Shown: one piece after another, positions 17,755 to 28,218 of the stretch | How positions within the stretch are numbered: the first letter of the stretch is position 1 | Layout of the letters: each line of letters begins with the position of its first letter | From: Thiothrix litoralis | GTDB taxonomy: Bacteria > Pseudomonadota > Gammaproteobacteria > Thiotrichales > Thiotrichaceae | DNA: 64,000 bases | Reading direction: 5' to 3' | NCBI RefSeq assembly: GCF_017901135.1 | Contig: NZ_CP072801.1 | Coordinates: forward strand, 4,120,501 to 4,184,500 | Translations under genes and position numbers: made by a program | Notes under the pieces: model-generated | What the model saw: only the letters and a program-made list of their open reading frames with translations | Told to the model about the DNA's origin: nothing | Databases searched by the model: none

Positions 17755-18657
17755 TTACAAATCTGCCAACAGATTGAGGTAACGCGCAAAGCGGCGGGGG
17801 GGAAGTTGCCCAGCTTTGACGGCGGTTTTAATCGCACAACCCGGCTCGTGGTTATGGGTGCAGTTGTGGAAGCGGCATTCACCCAGAAACGGGCGGAATT
17901 CCGGGAAGCCCGTTTCCAGCGTGGCAAAGTCCATGCCGGTCAGGCCAAAATCACGCACACCGGGGGAATCAATCAGCGAGCCACCCAAGGGTAAGCGGTA
18001 CAGGGTAGCGGAGGTGGTGGTGTGGCGGCCTTCGCCGTTATCAGAAATCGTACCGACACGAATATCGGTGTCAGGCAGCAATTGCGCGGCGATGGATGAT
18101 TTACCCACCCCAGATTGCCCAACCACAATAGCAGTGCGCCCTTGAATCGCGGTAAGAATCGCGGCAACTCCCTGTTGCTGATCAGCCGAAACGTGCAGGA
18201 TCGGACAACCAATGCTGGCGTATTCTTCCAGACAGGCTTCTGCTGCGGCGCTGGCATGAGTGCTGCGCAGGTCAGACTTGTTCATGACCAGCAATACATC
18301 CGCCCGCAGACGGTTGGCGGCAATCAGGTAACGGTCGAGCATTTCCCACAGCGGGGTAGGTTGCCAACTGGTGACGACGATCAGCAAGTCAATATTGGCG
18401 GCAACCGGGCGTAATTTTCCCCGGAAATCGGGGCGTTCCAGCACGTTGCGGCGGGGGAGCATGGCAGTGACGGCGGCATTGCCTTGGGCTTGACCCTCCC
18501 ACTGGATGCGGTCGCCGCAAGCAAGGTTATCGAGTTTGCGCCGCGCGGTGCAGCGTAACAGATCCCCTTGGTCAGTTTCGATGAGAAAGTCAGCACCAAA
18601 GCGGGTAATAACCTGCCCAGCGCCTGAAGAAAGTGGTTGAGATGTGTTTTCCGTCAT
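17755..18657 (-). CDS. rsgA: Ribosome small subunit-dependent GTPase RsgA
   Basis: A 300-residue circularly permuted GTPase that acts in late 30S maturation. It has an N-terminal OB domain (GDRIQWEGQ). The permuted G-motifs follow in order: MNKSD (G4), GQSGVGKSS (G1), TTTSATLYRLP and DSPGVRDFGL (G3). The C-terminal zinc knuckle is CRFHNCTHNHEPGC. Length is normal. As in many gammaproteobacteria it lies close to orn, here divergent and separated by two genes. Confidence 0.96.
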   Translation of the reverse strand: MTENTSQPLSSGAGQVITRFGADFLIETDQGDLLRCTARRKLDNLACGDRIQWEGQAQGNAAVTAMLPRRNVLERPDFRGKLRPVAANIDLLIVVTSWQPTPLWEMLDRYLIAANRLRADVLLVMNKSDLRSTHASAAAEACLEEYASIGCPILHVSADQQQGVAAILTAIQGRTAIVVGQSGVGKSSIAAQLLPDTDIRVGTISDNGEGRHTTTSATLYRLPLGGSLIDSPGVRDFGLTGMDFATLETGFPEFRPFLGECRFHNCTHNHEPGCAIKTAVKAGQLPPRRFARYLNLLADL

Positions 18658-18698
18658 AACGTCCTATTGTGACGGAAAACAACGACGTTGCCCACGTA

Positions 18699-18977
18699 TT
18701 ACTGAAATTTGTAATACGCCTGATTGAGGTAAGCGACGACATCCTTGATTTCGTCGTCAAACCAGTTGGTGTCGAGGTTGGCATCACAACGACGCACTTG
18801 GCTTTCCAGTGCGGCGAGGTCGTTGACCTTGCGGTCGGCTTTGGTGAAGGCATCGGTGCCGTGACAGTTCAGGCACTGCGAAGCGGCAAACAGTTTTTGT
18901 CCGTTTACCGGGTCAGGCTCGGCCACTGCTGTCTGCATCAGCAATAGGCCAGTACAGAGAATCAACATAGCTTTCAT
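18699..18977 (-). CDS. Periplasmic c-type cytochrome
   Basis: A 92-residue protein with a signal peptide (ending QTAVA) and one haem c site CLNCH near residue 36. The mature protein is about 73 residues, at the small end for class I cytochromes. The motif DEIKDVVAYLNQAYYKF near the end resembles the C-terminal helix of such proteins. A distal Met ligand is not evident: the mature part contains no Met after the haem motif, so the sixth ligand is uncertain. It probably carries electrons in the periplasm; the partner is unknown. Confidence 0.85.
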   Translation of the reverse strand: MKAMLILCTGLLLMQTAVAEPDPVNGQKLFAASQCLNCHGTDAFTKADRKVNDLAALESQVRRCDANLDTNWFDDEIKDVVAYLNQAYYKFQ

Positions 18978-18988
18978 TTCACTACTCT

Positions 18989-20233
18989 TTAATCAGTTTG
19001 TTGTTGTAAATGCGCAATCCGTATCGCGGCTGGCGGATGCGAGTCATAGAACGCTGAGTACCAAGGATCGGGTGTCAAAGTACTGGCATTCTCCTTATAA
19101 AGACCCACTAACGCGGCAATCAGTTCCGTCCCACTGGATTGTTGTGCGGCAAACTCATCGGCTTCAAACTCATGTTTGCGTGACCACCACGCCATGATCG
19201 GGCCAATGAAGAAGGTGAAGGCAGGGCTGACCAGCACAAACAATAACAACGCCATGTAGGTGGAAGGTTGGCTGATGCTCAGGGAAGTATAGAACCATGT
19301 TTGCCCCATTAACCATGCCAGTACGGCAAAACCGGTTAACGTCATGATCATGGACAGTGCCATGCCTTTGACAATGTGCTTACGTTTGAAATGCCCCAGC
19401 TCATGCGCTAATACCGCTTCCACTTGTGCCGGGGTCAAATGCTTGAGTAGGGTATCGAAAAACACGATGCGCTTGTTTTTACCAAACCCGGTGAAATAAG
19501 CATTGCCGTGGGCGGAACGGCGCGAACCATCCATAATGAACACGCCTTTGCTGTTGAAGCCGGTACGTGTTAGCAGCGCATTGAGACGGTCGGCGACTTC
19601 GCCTTCTTCCAACGGGCTGAATTTGTTGAACAGCGGCGCAATGAATTTGGGGTATGCCCACGTCATCAGCAGCGAAAACGCGGTCAGCGCTGCCCACGCA
19701 TACAGCCACCACAGGCTGCCCGCCGATTCCATCAGCCACAGGATCAGCATCACCACTGGAATGCCGATCAGCAGTGACAGTGCCGCACCTTTCAGCAAAT
19801 CCATCAGGAAGGTGGCGGGCGTCATTTTGTTGAAGCCAAAGCGTTCTTCCAGCACAAAGGTGCGGTACAGCGACAGCGGCATGTCCAGTAGGCTGCCGAT
19901 GAGTATTAGGCTAATGATGACCGCCGTGCCGGTATACAGGTCGCCCCAGCCGAAGCTGCGCCATTGCTGATCCAGCCATTCCAGCCCGCCACCCAGTGTC
20001 CACGCCAGTAAAACAACCAGACCGATCAGCAGGTCGATGCGCCCCACGCCGCCTTTGGCGAGGGTGTAATCGGCGGCTTTCTGGTGTTCATCCAGCGTGA
20101 TTTTGTCGGCAAACGGGGCAGGAACGGCACTGCGGTGGGTGCTGACATGCTGCTTCTGGCGCAACGACAGGTAAATTTGTACCAGCGTCGAAGCCAGCAG
20201 GAAGGCGAGGAAAATGTAGGTAAAGGTTTGCAT
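18989..20233 (-). CDS. M48 family Ste24-type membrane protease
   Basis: A 414-residue integral membrane zinc metalloprotease of the CAAX-protease-like M48A family. Several membrane spans precede and follow the catalytic VLAHELGHFKRKH, and the third zinc ligand is the Glu in HEFEADEFAAQ. The N-terminal domain with RTFVLEERFGFNKMTPATF is typical of Ste24 homologues. In bacteria these enzymes are thought to act in membrane protein quality control. The start lies 49 bases from the divergent orn. Confidence 0.93.
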   Translation of the reverse strand: MQTFTYIFLAFLLASTLVQIYLSLRQKQHVSTHRSAVPAPFADKITLDEHQKAADYTLAKGGVGRIDLLIGLVVLLAWTLGGGLEWLDQQWRSFGWGDLYTGTAVIISLILIGSLLDMPLSLYRTFVLEERFGFNKMTPATFLMDLLKGAALSLLIGIPVVMLILWLMESAGSLWWLYAWAALTAFSLLMTWAYPKFIAPLFNKFSPLEEGEVADRLNALLTRTGFNSKGVFIMDGSRRSAHGNAYFTGFGKNKRIVFFDTLLKHLTPAQVEAVLAHELGHFKRKHIVKGMALSMIMTLTGFAVLAWLMGQTWFYTSLSISQPSTYMALLLFVLVSPAFTFFIGPIMAWWSRKHEFEADEFAAQQSSGTELIAALVGLYKENASTLTPDPWYSAFYDSHPPAAIRIAHLQQQTD

Positions 20234-20281
20234 AATGTCTGTTATATTCCAGATTCCCTAAAGTAATTACAGTGTAACCGA

Positions 20282-20827
20282 ATGAGCATGAATCAGGAAA
20301 ATTTGATCTGGATCGATCTGGAAATGACCGGGCTGGATACGTTCAACGATGTCATTATCGAAATTGCCACCGTCGTCACCGACAAAGACTTGAACGTGTT
20401 GGCGGAAGGCCCGGTGATCGCGATTCACCAGCCGGAGGCGACGCTGGCCAAAATGGATGACTGGAACCAGAAACAACACGGTGGTTCCGGCCTGATCAAA
20501 CGGGTACAAGCGAGCACTTTGTCAGAAGCGGATGCGGAACAAGCGACGCTGGCTTTCCTCAAGCAATACGTGCCAGTGGGGGCATCGCCGATGTGCGGCA
20601 ACAGCATTTGTCAGGATCGGCGCTTCCTCGCCCGTCAGATGCCAGAACTGGAGAGGTTTTTCCACTACCGCAATCTGGATGTGAGTACCTTGAAAGAATT
20701 GGCAAACCGCTGGAAGCCGGGGCTGGCGGCAGGTTTTAAGAAAGAATCACAGCATCTGGCGCTGGCCGATGTGCATGACTCGATTGATGAGCTGAAGTAT
20801 TACCGTGAGCATTTTATCCGGGTTTGA
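20282..20827 (+). CDS. orn: Oligoribonuclease
   Basis: A 181-residue DEDDh 3'-to-5' exonuclease that degrades 2-5 nt RNA and pGpG, and so also completes cyclic-di-GMP breakdown. The motifs [10 protein letters not shown], the [19 protein letters not shown] segment and the [16 protein letters not shown] segment contain the catalytic acidic residues and His. ATGs at 20282 and 20288 are both possible; length is normal with either. Confidence 0.96.
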   Translation: MSMNQENLIWIDLEMTGLDTFNDVIIEIATVVTDKDLNVLAEGPVIAIHQPEATLAKMDDWNQKQHGGSGLIKRVQASTLSEADAEQATLAFLKQYVPVGASPMCGNSICQDRRFLARQMPELERFFHYRNLDVSTLKELANRWKPGLAAGFKKESQHLALADVHDSIDELKYYREHFIRV

Positions 20828-20919
20828 GCATGTTGCAGCCCGTCGCCCCGGCATAGGCAAGGTTTGCGCCATCCTGTACAGTTTCTCCCAAACCCATCAA
20901 TAACAATAACGGATAAACG

Positions 20920-21855
20920 ATGACAACCGCAGCCCCCCAGCTTATCCAGGCTACGCTTGCGCAATTAAACAAGGTGATCCACGGTAAGGAGCAGCAAGTG
21001 CAACTGGCGCTGACCTGCTTGTTGGCGAATGGTCATTTGTTGCTCGAAGATTTGCCCGGCATGGGTAAAACCACGCTGGCACACGCGCTTGCCCATGTCT
21101 GTGGGTTGGAATATAAACGTGTGCAATTCACCAGCGATTTGTTGCCCGCCGACCTGATTGGTGCTTCGGTGTTTGAGCAGCAAGCAGGCCGTTTCCGCTT
21201 TCACCCCGGCCCGGTTTTCAGTCAGGTGTTTCTTGCCGATGAACTCAACCGCGCTACACCCAAAGCGCAAAGCGCCTTGCTGGAGGCGATGGAAGAGCGT
21301 CAGGTGAGTGTCGATGGCACGACGCACCCGTTGCCTGCGCCCTTTTTCGTGATCGCCACCCAGAACCCGCAAAGCCAGTCGGGAACCTTTCCTTTGCCCG
21401 AATCGCAGCTTGACCGTTTCCTGATACGCCTTTCCCTTGGCTATCCCAACCCAGAGGCTGAACGTGCCTTGCTGAGAGGCCGCAATGGCCGGATGTTGCT
21501 GGCGAGTATGCAGCAGGTATTAAATGAAAGCCGCTTGAAAGCCCTGCAATCACTGGTTCCACAGGTGAAAATGACTGATAACCTGCTGGATTACGTGCAA
21601 CGCCTGATTGCTTATACCCGCCAAACCGAGGTGTGCCATCTGGGATTGTCACCACGCGGGGCGCTGGCGCTGGTTAAAAGTGCGCAAGCCTGGGCACTAT
21701 TACAGGCACGTGGGCATGTGTTGCCAGAAGACGTGCAGGCGGTTTTCGTTGCGGTTGCTGGGCATCGCATTATCGGGCGGCAGGAGGCACAGGGCGAACA
21801 ACTGGCGCGGCAAATCCTCGGCAAAGTCGATGTTGTCGGGGGCGGACGTGGCTAA
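20920..21855 (+). CDS. MoxR-family AAA+ ATPase
   Basis: A 311-residue ATPase of the MoxR (AAA_3) group. Walker A is DLPGMGKTTLAHALA (about residues 44-58), Walker B is VFLADELNRATPKAQSALLEAMEE, and sensor 1 is FFVIATQNPQSQSGTFPLPESQLDRF. MoxR ATPases act as chaperones, often for proteins with VWA or related domains encoded beside them. It is followed by a DUF58 protein and a transglutaminase with overlapping starts, the common three-gene arrangement. Confidence 0.94.
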   Translation: MTTAAPQLIQATLAQLNKVIHGKEQQVQLALTCLLANGHLLLEDLPGMGKTTLAHALAHVCGLEYKRVQFTSDLLPADLIGASVFEQQAGRFRFHPGPVFSQVFLADELNRATPKAQSALLEAMEERQVSVDGTTHPLPAPFFVIATQNPQSQSGTFPLPESQLDRFLIRLSLGYPNPEAERALLRGRNGRMLLASMQQVLNESRLKALQSLVPQVKMTDNLLDYVQRLIAYTRQTEVCHLGLSPRGALALVKSAQAWALLQARGHVLPEDVQAVFVAVAGHRIIGRQEAQGEQLARQILGKVDVVGGGRG

Positions 21856-22810
21856 TGCCTTGCGGGCGCAACTCGATGGTTGGTTACGGCAGCGTTTGCC
21901 CAGCGCCCGCGAAACCACGCTCAACCAGCGTAAAATATTCATTGTTCCCAGCAATACCGCGTTAGGGTTGGTGGGGGTGATTGCCCTGCTGTTCTTGCTG
22001 GGCATCAATTTCCAGAATTCACTGGTGTACATCATCAGCTTTTGGCTGCTGGCCTTGCTGTTGCTCAATATTTTTTACACGTGGCGTAATCTCGCCGGTC
22101 TGACGCTGACCGCGATGGGGGTGGAACCCTGTTTCGCCGGGGAAAAAGCCGTGCTCGAAGTGGAGCTGAGCCGCCCCGTTAAGCAGACGAAATATGCGCT
22201 GGAACTGGCGTGGAAAGGGGAAGATCAGGTACAGGTCGATCTGATTTCCGCGCAAACCTTGCGGGTGAAACTGTCGCACAGCACCGAGGGACGCGGCTAT
22301 TTCAAACCGCCCCGCTTGCAGGTTTCCACCCGTTACCCGACGGGTCTGGCGGTGGCGTGGTCGTATGTGTATCTGGATGTGCAAGGGCTGGTCTACCCCG
22401 CGCCAGTGGAGAAGGCTTTTCAACCGATAGGTCAATCCCACGGCGTAACCACTGATGACGGGCTGGAAATTGCCGGTGGAACCAGTGATTTCAGTGGGGT
22501 TCGTGACTATCAGCACGGCGATGGTCCGAAACGTATCCATTGGGCTAAATTTGCCCAGACCGGCAAGCTGTACACCAAAACTTTTGTCGATTACGCCAGC
22601 CATGACTTGTGGTTGGATTGGGATGAATTGCCCATGCCGGGGATCGAGGTGCGTTTGTCGCACTTATGCCGCAAGGTGCTGGATTTCCACCAGGAGCAGC
22701 GCCAATACGGTTTGAAACTGCCGGGTAAAGTGATTGCACCGGGCAAGGGCGAGGCACACAAAGCCCGCTGTTTGCAGGCGCTGGCCTTGTTTGGGGTGGC
22801 GAGTGAATAA
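21830..22810 (+). CDS. DUF58 domain membrane protein
   Basis: About 326 residues. Two membrane segments near the N-terminus (VGVIALLFLLGINFQNSLVYIISFWLLALLLLN) precede a beta-rich region and the DUF58 signature FSGVRDYQHGDGPKRIHWAKFAQTGKLYTKTF. DUF58 resembles a VWA-like fold and is the usual partner of MoxR ATPases. The start at 21830 (MLSGADVAN) overlaps the moxR end by 26 bases; a GTG at 21848 is an alternative. The longer frame back to 21608 merely shadows moxR. Confidence 0.88.
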   Translation: MLSGADVANALRAQLDGWLRQRLPSARETTLNQRKIFIVPSNTALGLVGVIALLFLLGINFQNSLVYIISFWLLALLLLNIFYTWRNLAGLTLTAMGVEPCFAGEKAVLEVELSRPVKQTKYALELAWKGEDQVQVDLISAQTLRVKLSHSTEGRGYFKPPRLQVSTRYPTGLAVAWSYVYLDVQGLVYPAPVEKAFQPIGQSHGVTTDDGLEIAGGTSDFSGVRDYQHGDGPKRIHWAKFAQTGKLYTKTFVDYASHDLWLDWDELPMPGIEVRLSHLCRKVLDFHQEQRQYGLKLPGKVIAPGKGEAHKARCLQALALFGVASE

Positions 22811-24812
22811 ACAGATTACCTATACCGGTATGATTTGGTTGTTGGCAGCGCAATTGGTGGTGATGTTGCCATTTTTGTTCGACCTGCCGCTGTGGTTATT
22901 ACCCGTGTTGCTGCTGGTGGCATGGTGGCGTTTGCGGGTGTTAGCTGGCGCTGCCTCGCAACCGGGAAATGTGGTGAAGTTGCTGCTGATCGGGTTGGGC
23001 GTGGGTGGCTTATTATTGAGCGGTTTACGCTTCCCGTCGTTGGATGCAATGGCGACCTTGTTGCTGCTGGGATTTGCGTTCAAGTCGCTGGAAGTGGTGC
23101 AGCGCCGCGATGCGATTGTGGTGATTTTCATTGGCTATTTTCTGGTGGCGTTGCATTTTTTGTATACGCAATCGTTGATGGCGGCCTTGTACGGGATGGT
23201 GTCGATGGTGGTGCTGACCGGTGCATTGGTCGGCGTGCAGCAGGCGATAACTGAGTTTTCGACGGGGCAAAGTGTGCGTTTCAATCTGCGGTTGGCGGTT
23301 TTTATGCTGTTGCAATGCTTGCCGTTGATGATGGTGATTTTTGTGTTTGCACCACGTATAGCGCCGTTATGGAGTATTCCTTTGGCTAGTGGGCAGACGC
23401 AGACTGGTATGACGGATCGCATGGCTCCTGGCGATATTGAGAAGCTGGGTAAGTCGGATGAGCTGGCTTTTCGGGTAACGTTCAAGGGCAAGCGCCCGGC
23501 ACAGCATGAGTTGTATTGGCAGGGTTTGGTACTGAACCATTTCGATGGGCATGAGTGGCGGCAGTTTGATCGCGATTACGATGTGTACCAATTGAAAACC
23601 GCTTTGATGAGTCATTATCGCTGGCAGCCTGAACGTATGCAGGTGCAGGGCAATCCGGTAGCGTATGAAGCGGTATATGAAACCTCAGGGCAGCCGTGGC
23701 TGTTTACCCTCTCGCCCGCAGTGGAGGTGGAAGGTGATGTGTTGCGTGGCGCGGATTATCGGGTGATGGCGCAAGAGGCGTTGCAAGCGCCCTTTCTGTT
23801 GAAAGCGGTGAGTTACCCGGCGACACAGCGCGATGTTGCATTGCCGGAGTATTTGCGTACTCTGGCCTTGGGCTTGCCGTCAACAGGTGACAAGCGTAGC
23901 CGCGAACTGGCGCAACGTTTGCGGGGTGAGGCAGGTGGTGAACAGGCTTATATCGACAAGGTGCTGGCACGTTTCCATGATCAGGCATTTGAGTACACTT
24001 TGAACCCGCCGATGTTGGGGGGGCGGGACACGGTTGATGCTTTCCTGTTCGATTCAAAGCGTGGCTTTTGTGCGCATTATGCCGGGAGCTTTGTCTTCCT
24101 GATGCGAGCGGCGGGGATTCCAGCGCGGGTCGTGGTGGGTTATCAGGGTGGGGAATGGAATGCTGCTGGGCAATATCTGGCGGTACACCAGTACGATGCT
24201 CATGCGTGGACGGAAGTGTGGTTGGCGGGGCGCGGCTGGGTGCGGGTTGACCCGACCACGGCGGTTGCACCTAGTCGTGTCGAACAGGGGTTGGAAGTGG
24301 CGGTACAGGCGGAAGGCAGTTTTCTGGCGGATTCGGTATTGTCTGCCCGCAAGATTCCGTGGTTGAACGGGATACGTCAGCAGCTTGATACGGTGCAATA
24401 CGGCTGGCGGCGTTGGGTGCTGGGCTATGACCGTGAGGAACAGGCAGCGTTGTTGAAGTCTGTGCTGGGGGATTTGTCGGTGGGAAAGGTGGCTTTGTTT
24501 GCGGGTGGCCTGTTTGCGGCGATTGGCTTGTTCTGGTTGCTGGCCTTGGGCATGGCGCAGCGTAGGCAACCGGAAGCGCCCGAACATCGGCTTTACCGGC
24601 ATTTTTGCGAGGCATTGGCAAAGCGTGGGGCAAGGCGTGAACCGGGCGATGCACCGGGGGCGTTTGCCCATCAAGCAGCGGAACATTTGCCTGCTTTGGC
24701 AGAGGTGATCCGCGAGTTTACGCAGGTGTATGAGGGGATTTGTTATGCGCCGCCCGCCGACGGGCGTGTGGCTACCCGGCGGCTGAAAACGTTGTTGGGG
24801 AAGATCAGGTAG
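22803..24812 (+). CDS. tgpA: TgpA-type membrane transglutaminase
   Basis: About 669 residues. Five or six membrane spans at the N-terminus lead to a periplasmic transglutaminase-like domain with catalytic Cys in [33 protein letters not shown], His in [10 protein letters not shown] and Asp in WVRVDPT. One more span ([21 protein letters not shown]) precedes a cytoplasmic DUF4129-like tail. TgpA of Pseudomonas is essential and thought to modify the envelope. GTG at 22803 follows GGGGTGG and overlaps the DUF58 stop, so coupling is expected. Confidence 0.92.
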   Translation: MNKQITYTGMIWLLAAQLVVMLPFLFDLPLWLLPVLLLVAWWRLRVLAGAASQPGNVVKLLLIGLGVGGLLLSGLRFPSLDAMATLLLLGFAFKSLEVVQRRDAIVVIFIGYFLVALHFLYTQSLMAALYGMVSMVVLTGALVGVQQAITEFSTGQSVRFNLRLAVFMLLQCLPLMMVIFVFAPRIAPLWSIPLASGQTQTGMTDRMAPGDIEKLGKSDELAFRVTFKGKRPAQHELYWQGLVLNHFDGHEWRQFDRDYDVYQLKTALMSHYRWQPERMQVQGNPVAYEAVYETSGQPWLFTLSPAVEVEGDVLRGADYRVMAQEALQAPFLLKAVSYPATQRDVALPEYLRTLALGLPSTGDKRSRELAQRLRGEAGGEQAYIDKVLARFHDQAFEYTLNPPMLGGRDTVDAFLFDSKRGFCAHYAGSFVFLMRAAGIPARVVVGYQGGEWNAAGQYLAVHQYDAHAWTEVWLAGRGWVRVDPTTAVAPSRVEQGLEVAVQAEGSFLADSVLSARKIPWLNGIRQQLDTVQYGWRRWVLGYDREEQAALLKSVLGDLSVGKVALFAGGLFAAIGLFWLLALGMAQRRQPEAPEHRLYRHFCEALAKRGARREPGDAPGAFAHQAAEHLPALAEVIREFTQVYEGICYAPPADGRVATRRLKTLLGKIR

Positions 24813-25761
24813 TTTGTTTGAACTTGCCGATCAATGCAGTGGTCGGTGCGATGATGGTGAGCAAGATTGCCCCGGCGAGTATGCCAAAGACACCGCTCAG
24901 CAAAGTGGGGGTGATGGCTTTTAAGGCATTGCCTGCCCAGCCAACTTGTTGCACAAACAGTTCCGCGCCGTGGGTGAATTCGTGTGAATGCGGGATACCG
25001 TGCAGCAAGATGCCGCCACCGACCAGAAACATGGCGGCTGTTCCCACCACGGACAAGGTTTTCATTAGCCACGGGGCGAACCACAAAATACCGCGCCCCA
25101 AGGATTGACGGAAGTCGTTCACGCCACTGGCTACGCGCTCCTTGATTAAATGATAGCCGAGGTCATCCAACTTGACGATGCCCGCCACCAACCCGTAAAC
25201 ACCAGCGGTGATGACGATGGCAATGACGGAAATGGTCAGGGCTTGGGTGATGAGTGGGGCGTTTTCCACCGTGCCCAGTGCAATCACGATGATTTCAGCC
25301 GAGAGTATGAAATCGGTGCGGATAGCGCCTTTGATTTTGTCCCGTTCAAACGCCACCATGTCGATGTCAGGGTTGCGGGCAGCGGCGAGAAGTTCGGCAT
25401 CTTCAGCGTGTTTTGCCGCGCCGCTGTGCATGAGCGCGTGGAAGATTTTCTCGAAACCTTCGTAACACAAATACGCGCCGCCGATCATCAGTAACGGGGT
25501 AATCAGCCACGGAGCCACCGCACTGATCAGTAGCGCAGCAGGCACCAGAATCAGCTTGTTGAGAAACGAGCCTTTCGCAACGGCCCATACGACTGGCAAT
25601 TCGCGCTCGGCGCGTACCCCGGACACTTGTTCGGCATTTAAGGCGAGGTCATCGCCCAGCACGCCAGCGGTTTTTTTCGCCGCTACCTTGGTCATGAGGG
25701 TAACATCGTCCAGTACGGTGGTGATGTCGTCGAGTAAGGCTAAAAGGCTTCCACCCGCCAT
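24805..25761 (-). CDS. DUF808 (YedI-like) inner-membrane protein
   Basis: A 318-residue polytopic protein starting [48 protein letters not shown], the strongly conserved DUF808 opening. Several hydrophobic spans follow, with ALMHSG and [28 protein letters not shown] in the middle. Function is unknown. Its 3' end overlaps the convergent tgpA end by eight bases. Confidence 0.93.
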   Translation of the reverse strand: MAGGSLLALLDDITTVLDDVTLMTKVAAKKTAGVLGDDLALNAEQVSGVRAERELPVVWAVAKGSFLNKLILVPAALLISAVAPWLITPLLMIGGAYLCYEGFEKIFHALMHSGAAKHAEDAELLAAARNPDIDMVAFERDKIKGAIRTDFILSAEIIVIALGTVENAPLITQALTISVIAIVITAGVYGLVAGIVKLDDLGYHLIKERVASGVNDFRQSLGRGILWFAPWLMKTLSVVGTAAMFLVGGGILLHGIPHSHEFTHGAELFVQQVGWAGNALKAITPTLLSGVFGILAGAILLTIIAPTTALIGKFKQTT

Positions 25762-25793
25762 GCAAAACTCCTGATTAGAATGATTTTTTGTCT

Positions 25794-26528
25794 TTAAGTC
25801 TGCTGATCGACGTAGGCTTGGGCTGCCGCCAGATCAATCGTACCCTCGTAAATCGAGCGTCCCAGAATTGCACCCATGATACCCTGATCTTCTACGGCAC
25901 ACAGTGCTGTGATGTCATCCATATTGGTAACACCACCCGAAGCGACCACCGGAATTTTGATGCTGGCGGCGAGCTTGGCGGTTTCTTCCACATTCACACC
26001 TTTCATCATGCCATCGCGGGCAATATCGGTGTAAACGATCGCGCTTACGCCTGCTTGCTCGAATTGCTTGGCCAGTTCTATGGCTGACACGGCTGATACT
26101 GCTGCCCAGCCATCGGTGGCTACCATGCCGTTTTTCGCGTCAATACCGACGATAATGTGGCCGGGGAATTGCTTACACAGGTCGATGACGAATTGTGGCT
26201 CTTGCACCGCTTTCGTGCCGATAATGCAATATTGCACGCCCGCATCCAGATACGCCGCGACGGTTGCCGCATCGCGGATGCCGCCACCAATTTGCACCGG
26301 GACATTCGGGAAACGTGCCGCGACAGCGCGAACCACGTCGCCATTTACAGGTTTGCCTTCAAACGCACCGTTCAAATCGACCAGATGCAGGCGGCGGGCG
26401 CCCGCGTCTACCCAGCGTTGCGCCACCTCGACGGGGTTGCTGGCGAATACCGTGGTGTCTTCCATGCGGCCTTGGCGCAGGCGCACACATTGGCCGTCTT
26501 TCAAATCAATGGCGGGGATCAGTAGCAT
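25794..26528 (-). CDS. hisA: Phosphoribosylformimino-5-aminoimidazole carboxamide ribotide isomerase HisA
   Basis: A 244-residue TIM-barrel enzyme for the fourth step of histidine biosynthesis (ProFAR to PRFAR). It has catalytic Asp8 in [16 protein letters not shown], and also [27 protein letters not shown] with the second catalytic Asp, and [13 protein letters not shown]. The start at 26528 follows AAGGA; the longer frame to 26600 runs into the queG leader. No other his genes adjoin it here. Confidence 0.96.
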   Translation of the reverse strand: MLLIPAIDLKDGQCVRLRQGRMEDTTVFASNPVEVAQRWVDAGARRLHLVDLNGAFEGKPVNGDVVRAVAARFPNVPVQIGGGIRDAATVAAYLDAGVQYCIIGTKAVQEPQFVIDLCKQFPGHIIVGIDAKNGMVATDGWAAVSAVSAIELAKQFEQAGVSAIVYTDIARDGMMKGVNVEETAKLAASIKIPVVASGGVTNMDDITALCAVEDQGIMGAILGRSIYEGTIDLAAAQAYVDQQT

Positions 26529-26586
26529 AGTCACATCCTTGGTTGAGTTGCGGTATGCTACCGCAAAACAGGAGGTTCTGGGGAGT

Positions 26587-27636
26587 ATGATCGTTGACAA
26601 ACTTCAGGCGCTAGGCAAGGCGTTGGGATTTAACGCTGTCGGTATCAGCAATATCGACCTGTCGGTTGCTGAGCAACGTTTGCTGGATTGGTTGGCGCAA
26701 GGCTATCACGGCGATATGGCGTGGATGGCGCATCACGGCAGCAAACGCAGCCGCCCCGCCGAGTTGGTTCCCGGTACGTTGAGCGTTATCAGTGTGCGCA
26801 TGGATTATTTCCCGCCCGATAGCGTGGATGCTGAAATGCTGCTGAATCACCCCGAACGTGCTTACATCTCCCGTTATGCGCTGGGGCGTGATTACCATAA
26901 GGTGCTACGCCAGCGCTTGGAAAAATTTGCCCAGCAATTGCAGGCCGAGATCGGTAGTTTCGGTTATCGGGTCTTCACCGACAGTGCGCCAGTGCTGGAA
27001 AAGCCACTGGCAGTCAAAGCCGGGCTGGGCTGGATGGGTAAACACACCAATATTCTCAGCCGTGAAGCGGGTTCGTGGTTTTTCCTGGGTGAGATTTATA
27101 CGGATTTGCCGTTAGAAGAAACCAGCAGTGTTTCTGATCACTGTGGGCAATGCCGTGCCTGTATCGACGTATGCCCTACACAAGCCATTCTTGCCCCTTA
27201 CACGCTGGATGCGCGGCGCTGCATTTCTTACCTTACTATTGAGCATCAGGGCAGTATTCCGCTGGAATTGCGCCCGCTGTTGGGAAACCGCATCTATGGG
27301 TGTGACGATTGTCAGCTTATTTGCCCGTGGAATCGTTTCGCGCAAACGTCACCGGAAGCTGATTTTGCGGTGCGTAACGGTCTGGATAGCGCCCGCCTCG
27401 GCGAGTTGTTCCAATGGCGTGAAAGCGATTTCATGCGCAAACTGGAAGGCTCGCCAATCCGCCGTATTGGTTACGAACGCTGGTTGCGTAATATTGCGGT
27501 AGCGCTGGGGAATGCGCCTGCCAGTGATGAGACCCTTGCATTGCTACAGAAAAAGCAGGCAGAAATTGTAAGTGTGTTAGTGCAAGAGCATATTCAGTGG
27601 GCCGTTGATCAGCACAAACAAGGCGCTAGCAGCTAG
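26587..27636 (+). CDS. queG: Epoxyqueuosine reductase QueG
   Basis: A 349-residue cobalamin- and Fe-S-dependent enzyme that reduces epoxyqueuosine to queuosine in tRNA. Two 4Fe-4S binding motifs, [16 protein letters not shown] and [13 protein letters not shown], follow the cobalamin-binding N-terminal half ([32 protein letters not shown]). The start at 26587 is the one giving the usual length; the frame is open far upstream, across hisA, only by chance. Divergent from hisA with 58 bases between. Confidence 0.95.
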   Translation: MIVDKLQALGKALGFNAVGISNIDLSVAEQRLLDWLAQGYHGDMAWMAHHGSKRSRPAELVPGTLSVISVRMDYFPPDSVDAEMLLNHPERAYISRYALGRDYHKVLRQRLEKFAQQLQAEIGSFGYRVFTDSAPVLEKPLAVKAGLGWMGKHTNILSREAGSWFFLGEIYTDLPLEETSSVSDHCGQCRACIDVCPTQAILAPYTLDARRCISYLTIEHQGSIPLELRPLLGNRIYGCDDCQLICPWNRFAQTSPEADFAVRNGLDSARLGELFQWRESDFMRKLEGSPIRRIGYERWLRNIAVALGNAPASDETLALLQKKQAEIVSVLVQEHIQWAVDQHKQGASS

Positions 27637-27745
27637 TCCCCACGCTTTATCTTTATTTTTTATCCGCACATCTGTAGTTTCTATGAAAGTTAAAATGTTT
27701 TGGGCATGATAGCCACATCGAAAACACAAATCCCCAAGTAACGCG

Positions 27746-28039
27746 ATGAAAATTAAAAGAATGAGTGTGTTATTGGCGCTACTGGCAGTGACAATATTAC
27801 CCGGTTGCGCAAGTGTCCAGAGCAATGCTTTATACAGTATGTGGCAAGAACGTGCTTATAGCGCTTACGGTATGCCAGCTCCACCCGCTGCCCGAAGCCC
27901 GTTTATGAGTGCTGTTATGCCTTATAGCCCGACTTTGAATAACCCGCTGGATACGGTGTCTGCCTCGATGATTAATGTGTCACACGCCGTATCTTCGCAA
28001 GAAGAAAAATTTATATCTCAATATTACTCATTGCAATAA
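27746..28039 (+). CDS. Small putative lipoprotein
   Basis: A 97-residue protein with a lipoprotein signal peptide and lipobox LPGC at Cys21. The mature part of about 77 residues contains YSAYGMPAPPAARSPFMSAVMPYSPTLNNP and a short helical end; no domain is recognised. ATG follows AAGTAACG weakly. It stands alone between queG and the candidate small RNA, and its stop is close to the putative RNA start. Confidence 0.6.
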   Translation: MKIKRMSVLLALLAVTILPGCASVQSNALYSMWQERAYSAYGMPAPPAARSPFMSAVMPYSPTLNNPLDTVSASMINVSHAVSSQEEKFISQYYSLQ

Positions 28040-28046
28040 TGTGGTA

Positions 28047-28167
28047 TAAGATAAGCCCTATTTGTTAGCCCCTGGAGTCCAACGCGGACTCCACTTTGAC
28101 GCAAAGGTCTTAGCCCTTCCTTTGTGTCTTTTTGGCCAGACCCGCTATTTTGGGTCTGGCTTTTTTA
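28047..28167 (+). ncRNA. Candidate small RNA with three hairpins
   Basis: A compact run of three stem-loops between the lipoprotein and pdxH. Hairpin 1 is TGGAGTCC-AACGC-GGACTCCA (28073-28093). Hairpin 2 is GACGCAAAGG / CCTTTGTGTC with an 11-base pyrimidine-rich loop (28098-28128). Hairpin 3 is the terminator GCCAGACCC / GGGTCTGGC plus six T (28135-28166). A TATAAG hexamer at about 28044-28049 could be the -10 box. It encodes no plausible peptide. It could alternatively be an attenuated 5' leader of pdxH. Confidence 0.5.
28135..28166 (+). terminator. Rho-independent terminator before pdxH
   Basis: Nine-pair stem GCCAGACCC / GGGTCTGGC, loop GCTATTTT, then TTTTTT. It ends 53 bases before the pdxH ATG, so it serves the upstream small RNA or lipoprotein gene, or acts as a leader terminator. 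Confidence 0.88.
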
Positions 28168-28218
28168 TTTTCAGGTAAAATCCACTCACACCACTGGCAA
28201 TCATTGGAAGTTAGAGAC

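Noticed and set aside
26068-26586. N-terminal extension of queG
   Set aside because: It is the antisense of hisA; the QueG family starts at [15 protein letters not shown].
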